Origin: UBA57 sp013378375
Lineage (GTDB): Archaea; Thermoproteota; Nitrososphaeria; Nitrososphaerales; UBA57
Assembly (NCBI GenBank): GCA_013378375.1
Contig: JACAFT010000020.1
Location: forward strand, 1 to 17,217
DNA: 17,217 bases
Direction of reading: 5' to 3'
Numbering within the stretch: position 1 is the stretch's first letter; every line of letters starts with the position of its first letter. A program made the position numbers and the translations under genes. The notes below the pieces were generated by a model. It did no database searches, was not told the DNA's origin, and saw only the letters and a list, made by a program, of their open reading frames with translations. Below are positions 6,308-13,806 of this stretch, one piece after another.

Positions 6308-9300
6308 ATGAACTATAATATAGATCAAAATTGGCTTTTCTCCAAACAATTCAAGGCAGCAACAGTAACTTTGTTACTAGCTGCTAGCTTGCTTTTAGCA
6401 GTAGGAGCTCCGATAGCTCCAAGTGCTTCAGCAGCAGTTACAGGAACATTGACTTTATCCAACTCCGCTTCTGGTACCCTGTGGGGCAATCAAACATTAC
6501 AGATCACTGTCGTTGATAGTGACATTAATGTTAATGCCATGGCAGGAACCTACAATCAAGGCCCGACAATTACTTGGTCCAATGCAACAGGTACTTACTA
6601 CGTCAACAGTACACAAAATACTGGTGGCTCGTGGGTAGCTTATGCAACTGATGCACTTTGGGTTACGTATCAATCAGGATGTGGTGTGCTAAACGCAACA
6701 TCTAGTGATACCCCAACGGCTGGAAATGATGCAGCGCATACACATCCAGGACATGCAGCAGCAGGATCAGGATCTAACGGATTGATTATAGGATCATGTG
6801 CGGACAACTATGTCAAAGTTGGACACTTGTCAAACGGTGTTCCTTCAACACGTACTTACACAAACCATACATACACCAAATCTGCAGCCGCAAGAGCTTC
6901 AGTCGCTCACAGTATTGTAACATCTCCAGTGATTCATGGATTCAACATGACACGAAGTGCTACAATTACTATTACATACAAAGATACAGCAGATTCAACT
7001 GGTGCAGCTAAAGACGTTAGCAGTACGTTTACATACAAGGAGTCAAAAGCTACAGCTTATAATACCGTAGAGAAACAAGCTACGGTTACCCCTGGTGGAA
7101 AGATTGACCTTTATGTCACAAATTATGACAGAAACGGTGATCCTACACTAGCTGAGACCTTCTCATTAAACAATAATACACATCGTGTAAGATTTGAGAT
7201 TGTTACTTCAAGTAACGCTACGTTACAGAACTTAGTTAATAAAACCATGAACTACTTTGGTACAGCAGCAATAGACGGCCATAAGGCAACTGCATTCAAA
7301 CTTAATTTCACAGAAACAGGTTTGAACACTGGTATATTCAGATGTAATCAATGTATAGACATGACTAAACTTGAGTATAATACTACAGGCACTACAGCTT
7401 CTAGAAACATCTGGAACTTTACTGCTCGTGGTTCTGGCGATGTAGCACAAGGTTCAGCATCACATTGGAATGACGGTGATACTTTCAAGGTCAGCTTCTA
7501 TTCAATGGGTCAAATTGGACACAGTATAAATTCAACACAATGTAAAGGTACAACCTTTAATACTGCATCTGGTGTACGAGGCGCTTGTCTCAATCAGACT
7601 TCAGTTACATTTACTATCTCAGAGACCGTTGGTACTTTATCAACAAGTGCAAGTGCACTTTCACACTCTGACGATGTTACTGTTACAATAACTGACGCTG
7701 ATGTTAACCATAATCCATTAGCAGTAGATACTGTTGGATTATTCGCTGAAATTAATGATAGTACTGCCATAGCAGTTACTGGTAAAGAAACTGGTGCAAA
7801 CACTAGTGCGTTTACCTTTACTGTACGTGCAACTACTGCAGCCACTACAACTGGTTGTAGTTTCTCATCTACAACTTACAGATTGACCTGTAGTCTAAGG
7901 CCAAGTCAAGCCAAGAATACAGTGATTGATGTAACTTACAAGGATGCTTATGCAAGCACTGCTACATTAGCTTCTGTTGCAGCTCAATCGTTGACATTTA
8001 CAACGACTACAGCTACACTAAGCACTAATGCAGTAACCTATGATGAGAATGCAGATTCGATAACATTAACCTGGACTGAACCAGACGCTAATGATGCCTC
8101 TGCGACGATAGAACAAATGTTGTTCAATTCGACAAAGAAAGGTAATCCACAAACTAGCGATGGATCTTGTTCTGGTATATATATCGGCAGCACATGTAAT
8201 GACAAGAAGCTTTCAAACTTCACAATTACATCAATCAATGGTACAAACGGTTATCATGACATTCGAAACTTCTCGAAGTTAGTACAGGAATCTGGCAAAG
8301 ACACAGGTATTTGGACAACAACTGTAACACTTAGTTCACTACGAACTGGACTAGACGGTGCAGGAGGACATCCATTAGGTCTTGCAGCAGGAGACTCATT
8401 AGTCTTCACTGTAAAAGATTTGTTTGATGCAGCAACTGTTAACGTGACAGTCACAATCGGAGGAACAGTAGGAGCGCTTACGTTCGACCGTACAGACTTC
8501 CCAATTACAGTAGGCTATGCAACAAATGTTGCACGAAATCAAACACGTGTTAATGCAACAGTAACCTTAACTGACTCAGACAAGAACACCAACGTTAATG
8601 CAAGAGACAACGCAACTTTGCGTATGATCTTCAAGAACGGTACAGGTGAAGTTGTCGGTCAGACTCATGGTCCTGGCGCGGGATTACTCGATGGCCAGAG
8701 CGGTGGTATATCATGGTATAATGTAACTGCACTCGAAACCGGTGTTAATACTGGTATCTTCACATTCAAGTGGGGTGTTAACTGGGGTGACTCAAATACT
8801 GATCTCCCAACAGTTATCAACTACTCGAAACCAACACAAGAACAATCAGAACTTGATAGAATGCAAGATATGGTTGGTGGTTCGATATGCTTCGAATGGG
8901 CAGACGGTGCATCAAGTACTAATATCTCAATTGCAAACCCAGGTGTAGCTAAAAATGCAGCATCTAAAGGTGTCGCAAAATGTCTTGATATTAAAGCACA
9001 CGATTCATCTATCACAGCAGACATCACAACAGGTAAACTCGGTGATTCATTCACTGTAACAGCAACATCTGCTGATCACAACCGAGATGTCGAAGTGAAA
9101 GATAAATTGTACATGGTCATGATTGGTACTACAAAACAGACTGCACCCGCAGAAACTGATACTGCTAAGTACAACACAACCGTTGCACTTACAGAAACTG
9201 GTGTAAACACTGGTGAATTCACCAAGACAATCAAGTTAGAGCCAGGAAAGTCGCCATTCGGCACAACCTTGACTGCTAACCAATACATCAGATTACGTAT

Positions 9301-10444
9301 CAGAGATAATGCAACATCTAACAGCTTCTATTCAGGAGCAGGTTTAGCTCGAGCATCATCTACTCATGCGATTACAGTCCAAAGTACAACTGCAACATTA
9401 ACAGTGAGTCCGGGAGATGAAACAGGCCCAGACAATAAACTCTATGTGAAACTAGTTGATCCAGATTTGATGACAACTGCAGCCAGCGCTGTAACCTTAA
9501 CTAAGGTCATATCCAATGGAACAAGTGATGAAGAAGCACCGACGGCATCCAATGGAACGACTGCAACAGGTACATACTGGTTCGGTATCACAATAGCAAG
9601 ATCAACAGGCTCACCAACTAACGAAGATGGAACATTGCACGTCAATGGCTCTGACATAATATACTTCTATTATTCAGATACAGCTGACGCGTCAGGAACC
9701 TTACAGGTTATTACTGCATCACTTACTGTCAAGACAGTATCTGGTACAATAGGAACCGATAAGACCAACTACTTAGTAGGTGACTTCGTAGAAATTACTG
9801 TCACTGATATGGATGCAAATACCAATCCAGATACACTGCAATCACTAACTGTTAAAGTTACAACAGAAAGCTGGGAAGTAGGAAAAACTATCACACTGCA
9901 AGAAACTGCAGCAGATAGTGATGTCTTCACAGGCAAGATCGAACTACTTGCAAACACCAAGGGTGTACCTTCTGCATCACAAGTAACCGCTAATGTCGGT
10001 GATACTGTGACCATAAAGTACACAGATACACTTTGTAACGACTCGAAGAAGTGTACCATAATTGGAACTGCAAAGGTTGGACAAGCCTTATCGAAGACTG
10101 AACAAGTTCCCGCAAGCGATCCAGAAATAGTAGATACAGCTGGTAATGCATTAGCAGCACCAACTGCAAACGATATACTTATCGTCCAAGCTACTATCAC
10201 AAACGATGATGACGTTGCTCACACAGTAACATTCTTGGTACAAATCAAGAATTCAGCTGGTGAAATTGTCAACCTCGGATGGGTCAGAGACATCGAACTA
10301 TCAGTTGATGAGTCACAGACACCAGGATTATCTTGGTTGCCTGATGGCGCAGGTACATACACAGCAGAAGTATACGTATGGGAGAGCCTCAGCAGCGCTG
10401 TAGCTCTATCACCAGTGAAGACAATAACCTTCACTGTAGCCTAG
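6308..10444 (+). CDS. S-layer protein with Ig-like repeats
   Basis: A 1378-residue secreted protein predicted to form the crystalline cell-surface lattice. A Sec signal peptide covers residues 1-43 (hydrophobic core about 18-33, cut near ASA). About eight beta-sandwich repeats follow. Most open with an acidic D-x-D-x-N-type loop (residues 70-76, 274-278, 463-469, 593-596, 756-762, 923-927, 1051-1053, 1167-1173), and most later carry an E-T-G-x-N-T-G-x-F motif (336-344, 494-502, 661-669, 810-818, 963-971, 1199-1207). The acidic loops are likely Ca2+ sites. The last ~100 residues form a CARDB-like domain rich in aromatic residues. Fourteen cysteines fall as seven close pairs, and about thirty N-x-S/T sequons are spread along the chain. 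There is no C-terminal membrane anchor, so attachment must come from another protein. Codons are richer in C and G at the third position than in neighbouring genes, as expected for heavy expression. It resembles the thaumarchaeal S-layer protein family; lattice formation is inferred. Confidence 0.88.
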   Translation: MNYNIDQNWLFSKQFKAATVTLLLAASLLLAVGAPIAPSASAAVTGTLTLSNSASGTLWGNQTLQITVVDSDINVNAMAGTYNQGPTITWSNATGTYYVNSTQNTGGSWVAYATDALWVTYQSGCGVLNATSSDTPTAGNDAAHTHPGHAAAGSGSNGLIIGSCADNYVKVGHLSNGVPSTRTYTNHTYTKSAAARASVAHSIVTSPVIHGFNMTRSATITITYKDTADSTGAAKDVSSTFTYKESKATAYNTVEKQATVTPGGKIDLYVTNYDRNGDPTLAETFSLNNNTHRVRFEIVTSSNATLQNLVNKTMNYFGTAAIDGHKATAFKLNFTETGLNTGIFRCNQCIDMTKLEYNTTGTTASRNIWNFTARGSGDVAQGSASHWNDGDTFKVSFYSMGQIGHSINSTQCKGTTFNTASGVRGACLNQTSVTFTISETVGTLSTSASALSHSDDVTVTITDADVNHNPLAVDTVGLFAEINDSTAIAVTGKETGANTSAFTFTVRATTAATTTGCSFSSTTYRLTCSLRPSQAKNTVIDVTYKDAYASTATLASVAAQSLTFTTTTATLSTNAVTYDENADSITLTWTEPDANDASATIEQMLFNSTKKGNPQTSDGSCSGIYIGSTCNDKKLSNFTITSINGTNGYHDIRNFSKLVQESGKDTGIWTTTVTLSSLRTGLDGAGGHPLGLAAGDSLVFTVKDLFDAATVNVTVTIGGTVGALTFDRTDFPITVGYATNVARNQTRVNATVTLTDSDKNTNVNARDNATLRMIFKNGTGEVVGQTHGPGAGLLDGQSGGISWYNVTALETGVNTGIFTFKWGVNWGDSNTDLPTVINYSKPTQEQSELDRMQDMVGGSICFEWADGASSTNISIANPGVAKNAASKGVAKCLDIKAHDSSITADITTGKLGDSFTVTATSADHNRDVEVKDKLYMVMIGTTKQTAPAETDTAKYNTTVALTETGVNTGEFTKTIKLEPGKSPFGTTLTANQYIRLRIRDNATSNSFYSGAGLARASSTHAITVQSTTATLTVSPGDETGPDNKLYVKLVDPDLMTTAASAVTLTKVISNGTSDEEAPTASNGTTATGTYWFGITIARSTGSPTNEDGTLHVNGSDIIYFYYSDTADASGTLQVITASLTVKTVSGTIGTDKTNYLVGDFVEITVTDMDANTNPDTLQSLTVKVTTESWEVGKTITLQETAADSDVFTGKIELLANTKGVPSASQVTANVGDTVTIKYTDTLCNDSKKCTIIGTAKVGQALSKTEQVPASDPEIVDTAGNALAAPTANDILIVQATITNDDDVAHTVTFLVQIKNSAGEIVNLGWVRDIELSVDESQTPGLSWLPDGAGTYTAEVYVWESLSSAVALSPVKTITFTVA

Positions 10445-10485
10445 GAGAGGACAACGCAAGTTGACCTCCCCCCTCTTATTTTTCC
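10444..10485 (+). promoter_or_regulatory. Intergenic hairpin with pyrimidine tract (attenuator/processing candidate)
   Basis: Directly after the S-layer stop codon, gagg-a-caac (10447-10455) pairs with gttg-a-cctc (10460-10468): two 4-bp stems separated by an A-A mismatch, closed by the GNRA tetraloop gcaa (10456-10459). A C/T-rich run with five consecutive T bases follows (10469-10485). The hairpin covers both the Shine-Dalgarno-like ggagagg (10444-10450) and a TTG that could start the next gene. It could cause partial termination, mark a processing site or limit translation, setting the ratio of the two operon products. Confidence 0.45.
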
Positions 10486-10499
10486 AGAGCACTGGAAAA

Positions 10500-11609
10500 A
10501 TGAACGTAGCTTCAGCAGTAGTATTATCAATACTGTTACTCGCTGCAGCAGCTCCTGCTGCTTTCGCTGTAACACTTAGTGGTAATCAGGATGAATACAA
10601 TCCTGGAGATCAACTAATTGTAACAGGAACTGCAGGACCAAACGAAGACATTACATTCAAAGTATCAAATCCAAATGGTGCACAAGTCGCAGTTGGACAA
10701 ACTGCCGCTGATGCTGAAGGTGATTTCACACATGAAGTGTTGAGATTCCCAAGCGCAGCTACGACTACATGGCCATTCGGAAGTTATACTGTGACTGCAA
10801 CAGCAGGTAGTGGATCGGTTGATCTAGCTGTAACCTTTGCCGAAACGGCAGCCGTTGCACCAAGTCAACCTGCAGCAAGTCAAGAGAGCGGAGGATTCGC
10901 CGTTACAGTATCAGCAGATGGTACATACCAATCTGGTGATAGTGTATCAATCTTCGTGCTAACTACTGACAATGGAGTCTTAACCACTGCAACAATATCT
11001 GTTGCTCGTGTACAGGCCCCAAGTGGTTCAGAAAATGTACTTAGTACATGCACACCCGTTAGTACTGGATTACAGCGATGCTCATATAGTGTAGCTGGCG
11101 GAGTCGGAACATATGCAGTTCTTGTGAGCGCATTCACAGGAGCAGGTTCTAGCTCAGCTGTTGGAACATTCCAAGTTTCATCTGGTATCAATATTGATAT
11201 CCCTGAAGCAGAAAGTAATGCTCCAATACTCAATGCAATAGCTGGCATTTCAAGAGATATTGACGCTCTTGGTAATGACGTAGCAGATGTTGAAGGTGCA
11301 GTTGGAGGTATTAATATACCAACACCACCAGCAGCAGGTGCAAGTCTAGCTCAAGTTAGCAGCGCATTGAACGCAGCAGTTGCAGATGTAAAGTCAGCAA
11401 TCTCTGGTAGCCAATTAGCAATCGAAGAGGGAGTCGAAGAAACAGAAGACGACCTTGAGGGTGCTATTGACGATATCAAGAGCAATGCAGACGCAGCCGC
11501 ATCTGGTTCTTCACAAGCAGCATCTACAGCTCTAATTGCAGCAGTATTAGCCGCAATAGCAGTAATACTACAAGTAGTAGTAATCGTACGTGGAAACGTT
11601 CTAAAGTAA
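10500..11609 (+). CDS. Secreted stalk protein with C-terminal membrane anchor, SlaB-like candidate
   Basis: Counting from ATG 10500 the protein has 369 residues. A signal peptide spans 1-23 (cut after APAAFA). Two beta-sandwich domains lie at about 24-115 and 132-228, the second with a Cys184-Cys194 pair. A helical, heptad-like stalk spans about 238-335 and is interrupted by a proline-rich hinge (TPP). One membrane helix lies at about 343-363 and ends with a short basic tail, RGNVLK. This order matches in architecture the SlaB stalk that anchors the Sulfolobales S-layer, though no sequence homology is claimed. It lies 55 bases after the unanchored S-layer gene and shares its terminator, so it probably tethers the lattice. 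An in-frame TTG at 10461 has ggagagg 10 bases upstream and would add 13 residues; ATG is preferred because that TTG sits inside a hairpin and the ATG form has a complete signal peptide. The start is uncertain. Confidence 0.75.
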   Translation: MNVASAVVLSILLLAAAAPAAFAVTLSGNQDEYNPGDQLIVTGTAGPNEDITFKVSNPNGAQVAVGQTAADAEGDFTHEVLRFPSAATTTWPFGSYTVTATAGSGSVDLAVTFAETAAVAPSQPAASQESGGFAVTVSADGTYQSGDSVSIFVLTTDNGVLTTATISVARVQAPSGSENVLSTCTPVSTGLQRCSYSVAGGVGTYAVLVSAFTGAGSSSAVGTFQVSSGINIDIPEAESNAPILNAIAGISRDIDALGNDVADVEGAVGGINIPTPPAAGASLAQVSSALNAAVADVKSAISGSQLAIEEGVEETEDDLEGAIDDIKSNADAAASGSSQAASTALIAAVLAAIAVILQVVVIVRGNVLK

Positions 11610-11617
11610 CCGAAATC

Positions 11618-11661
11618 GGAAGCGCGTTTACGCGCTCCATTTCTTTTTTTTTTATTTTATT
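11618..11661 (+). terminator. Terminator of the S-layer operon
   Basis: The stem agcgcg (11621-11626) and cgcgct (11631-11636) closes on the loop ttta, with gg/cc pairs extending the base. A long T-tract (11641-11661, interrupted by a C and two As) follows. It begins 9 bases after the stop codon of the stalk gene. The G+C-rich stem stands out in this AT-rich DNA, and the T-tract fits archaeal termination. Confidence 0.8.
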
Positions 11662-11689
11662 AAACTCCAGCACTTGCTATAATCGAAAG

Positions 11690-11704
11690 TATAAATTATA
11701 TAAT
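11690..11704 (+). promoter_or_regulatory. TATA region of the methyltransferase gene
   Basis: The run tataaattatataat lies 29-43 bases before the ATG at 11733. A start site near 11720 would leave a leader of about a dozen bases; the second half of the run would instead give an almost leaderless mRNA. This separates the methyltransferase from the S-layer operon, which ends at the terminator just upstream. Confidence 0.45.
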
Positions 11705-11732
11705 ATCTAAATCACTTAAGGCGTAGAACTAA

Positions 11733-12428
11733 ATGGGATTGTATTTATTTTTTAAACACAATATACTTGTGCCACTAATAAAAATCACTAAACTTGACAA
11801 GATAATTGAACCTTTGCCATTTAGATTATTTGAACTGCAACTTGCATCATTTTTTGGTAATCCGACTAGCGAAAGAATTATAGAACACCCTTGGACGATA
11901 AATTGGATGAAAAAAAATTCGCGAGGTAAAATTCTTGACATTGGATGTGGTGACGAAGCTCTTATGACATCTTATCTTATATCAAAAGGATATGATGCAT
12001 ATGGATTAGATCTTTTAGAAACTCTTCGATTGCCTAAGAATAGATTTTATAAAAGAGATGTAACAAAAACGGGAATTGATTCAGAAACTTTTGAGACCAT
12101 CTTGTTGGTGTCTACACTGGAACATATTGGATCTGAAGATGAAGATTTTCAAACAATGGAAGAATCGTATCGCTTATTAAAACCAAATGGAATCATATTG
12201 CTATCGTCTCCTTTTTGCAAAGACTATGATTGGCGTGGCCAACGATTTTACAGTAGGGAAAGAATATACAAACTAATTAAAAACTTTGAGATATTGGAAG
12301 AATCATATCATATACAGAAAGGCTCTAAATGGCATAAAGTTACTTACGACGATGCAAATGAACACACAAAAAATTACAAAGGCCCACATTCAATAGCAAT
12401 AATATCACTAATATTGAGAAAGAAATGA
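11733..12428 (+). CDS. Class I SAM-dependent methyltransferase
   Basis: A 231-residue protein. After an N-terminal extension of about 60 residues with a hydrophobic start comes a Rossmann methyltransferase domain. Motif I is KILDIGCGD (66-74) for SAM binding, the acidic residue ending strand 2 is in GLDLL (Asp93), TILLVSTLEHI (122-132) is the post-motif strand, and LLKPNGIILLSSPF (about 148-161) is the strand-4/5 region of Methyltransf_11-type enzymes. The substrate cannot be read from the sequence. Its place between the S-layer operon and sugar-modifying genes suggests O-methylation of a surface glycan, as similar stand-alone enzymes do in other glycan clusters. The stop codon directly abuts the 3' end of the opposing tRNA gene. 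Confidence 0.75.
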   Translation: MGLYLFFKHNILVPLIKITKLDKIIEPLPFRLFELQLASFFGNPTSERIIEHPWTINWMKKNSRGKILDIGCGDEALMTSYLISKGYDAYGLDLLETLRLPKNRFYKRDVTKTGIDSETFETILLVSTLEHIGSEDEDFQTMEESYRLLKPNGIILLSSPFCKDYDWRGQRFYSRERIYKLIKNFEILEESYHIQKGSKWHKVTYDDANEHTKNYKGPHSIAIISLILRKK

Positions 12429-12504
12429 CAGGCCCGGAGAGACTTGAACTCCCGATCTCCAGTTCCGCAAACTGACGCCCTAATCCAATCTAGGCTACGG
12501 GCCT
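12429..12504 (-). tRNA. tRNA-Arg (anticodon GCG)
   Basis: A complete 76-base cloverleaf on the minus strand. The acceptor stem is 7 perfect pairs (aggcccg with cgggcct), then T8 A9. The D arm has gcc paired with ggc and the G18 G19 pair. The anticodon stem is tcagt/actgg around the loop ttgcgga, giving anticodon GCG (12468-12466), which reads CGC and CGT. A 5-base variable region follows, then a T arm gggag/ctctc with TTC at 54-56. The discriminator base is G73 at 12429, as usual for archaeal tRNA-Arg. CCA is not encoded and no intron is present. G37 after the anticodon fits a CGN-reading tRNA. Confidence 0.95.
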
Positions 12505-12527
12505 ACATAGGAGTTTGACATCAACTA

Positions 12528-12549
12528 GAATATAAAATCAAATATATAT
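12528..12549. promoter_or_regulatory. Shared TATA region for tRNA-Arg and the deacetylase gene
   Basis: The AT-rich block aatataaaatcaaatatatat works in both directions. On the minus strand tttatatt is centred about 29 bases before the tRNA 5' end. On the plus strand tataaaat (12531-12538) or aatatata (12541-12548) lies 20-37 bases before the ATG at 12568. The whole gap between the two divergent genes is 63 bases. Confidence 0.45.
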
Positions 12550-12567
12550 GAAAGGAAATTAGAAATC

Positions 12568-13806
12568 ATGAGCTCGAAGGAATACGTAAAAAATTTTGTC
12601 GCTCAGTCGCTCGGCATACCAAGTGACCATGCTGATTTATTAATTATTGATGAAACAAATATTCGAATAATTTCTTCATTGCTTTCTGGAACTAAATCTA
12701 ATACAAGTTTTCAGGATCCAATAATTGACTCTATTCTTGGTAACATTAAAGAACACTATGGTAATTATTGTAGAAAGAACAACATTCCAATAATAACTAA
12801 ATGTAAGTGGCCATACAATAAAAAATTCGCTGTTACATTGACACATGATTCGGATACAATTGAAGCATCTGAATCACATCTACTGAAAGTCAAGAGTCGT
12901 TTTTCTGAAGATGATTTCAATCAGGCATTGAATGGAAAAAAAAATCTTTATTGGAATGTGGATCGACTTGCAGATATTGAGAAAAAATACGGTTTTAACT
13001 CATCTTTTTATTTTTTAACCAGCGAATATGACTTGGCTGACCACAAAGAAATTCTTAACAATTTAAACACGTCTGGATGGGAAATTGGTTTACATGGAGG
13101 ATTTGGTACGCATAACGACAATGAAAAAATGAAAAGTGATATTATGAATTTTAAACATCAATTGGGATTTGATTCATTAGGAATACGTGAACATTATTTA
13201 CAATTTGATTATCATGTTACCTGGGATATTCTTGAAGACAACAACTTTGTCTATGATACATCTTTAGGTTTCCGAGAACATCCTGGTTTTATGGCCGGTA
13301 TATCTATCCCATTCCATCCTCCAGATAAAAATTGGACAACACGAGAAATAATCGAATTACCTCTTATAATAATGGATACTAGTTTGTGGGGGTACATGAA
13401 TCTTGGTGAGGATGAAGGTATGGATATAATTGAAAAATTTATTGATGTGATAAAAAACAAAGAAGGATTATTGACAATATTATGGCATCAAGAAGCATTG
13501 TTAATGAAAAAAGGAAATATCTATCCAAAAATTCTAGAAAAACTATCTAAAGAGAACTGTTATGTTGATTCTGGTATAATGATTGCAACCTGGTGGAAGG
13601 ATAGAAATAAGTCTGAACTCGTCTTATTACTAGACAACGATGGATGGCATTGCAACCTGAAGAATGTTCCTGCTGGACTCTGCATAGAGGTTGGAAATAT
13701 ATCAACCAAACCAATAATAGAGGGTAGTGGTAAAATTATTAACTTCACGAATCATTCTTGTACTATTGAATTATCAGGAGATTGTGTATTAAGATATGCC
13801 TCATAG
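12568..13806 (+). CDS. Polysaccharide deacetylase-like protein (NodB fold)
   Basis: A 412-residue cytoplasmic protein with no signal peptide. An alpha-helical N-terminal part (1-80) precedes a NodB-like deacetylase domain (about 85-330). Motif 1 is FAVTLTHDSDT (87-97, Asp94 and Asp96 as base and metal ligand). Motif 2 is EIGLHGG (172-178, His176), of the branch lacking the classical H-x3-H spacing. Motif 3 is GIREHYLQF (205-213). LLTILWHQEAL (301-311) supplies the late histidine. A small C-terminal domain (about 350-412) looks beta-rich. Being inside the cell, it probably acts on a sugar nucleotide or lipid-linked precursor rather than on finished polymer. It overlaps the next gene by 11 bases. 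The substrate is unknown. Confidence 0.75.
   Translation: MSSKEYVKNFVAQSLGIPSDHADLLIIDETNIRIISSLLSGTKSNTSFQDPIIDSILGNIKEHYGNYCRKNNIPIITKCKWPYNKKFAVTLTHDSDTIEASESHLLKVKSRFSEDDFNQALNGKKNLYWNVDRLADIEKKYGFNSSFYFLTSEYDLADHKEILNNLNTSGWEIGLHGGFGTHNDNEKMKSDIMNFKHQLGFDSLGIREHYLQFDYHVTWDILEDNNFVYDTSLGFREHPGFMAGISIPFHPPDKNWTTREIIELPLIIMDTSLWGYMNLGEDEGMDIIEKFIDVIKNKEGLLTILWHQEALLMKKGNIYPKILEKLSKENCYVDSGIMIATWWKDRNKSELVLLLDNDGWHCNLKNVPAGLCIEVGNISTKPIIEGSGKIINFTNHSCTIELSGDCVLRYAS

Noticed and set aside
7313..9220. Direct repeats of a gaaactggtgtaaacactggt-like string
   Set aside because: They are spaced hundreds of bases apart, vary in sequence and stay in the S-layer reading frame, so they are protein repeat motifs and not a CRISPR array or mobile-element repeats.
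9769..10200. 143-residue open frame on the minus strand inside the S-layer gene
   Set aside because: It mirrors the S-layer coding frame, has no ribosome binding site or recognisable domain, and its Ser/Val-rich composition is what the reverse of Thr/Asp-rich codons yields.
10461..10499. TTG start for the stalk gene, 13 residues upstream of the ATG
   Set aside because: It has a Shine-Dalgarno-like sequence at fair spacing, but it lies inside a hairpin and the added residues come from a pyrimidine tract with unusual codons. It is kept as an alternative, not the preferred start.
12429..12504. tRNA gene as an integration site for a mobile element
   Set aside because: There is no integrase, no second partial copy of the tRNA 3' end in the window, and the flanking genes are glycan functions.
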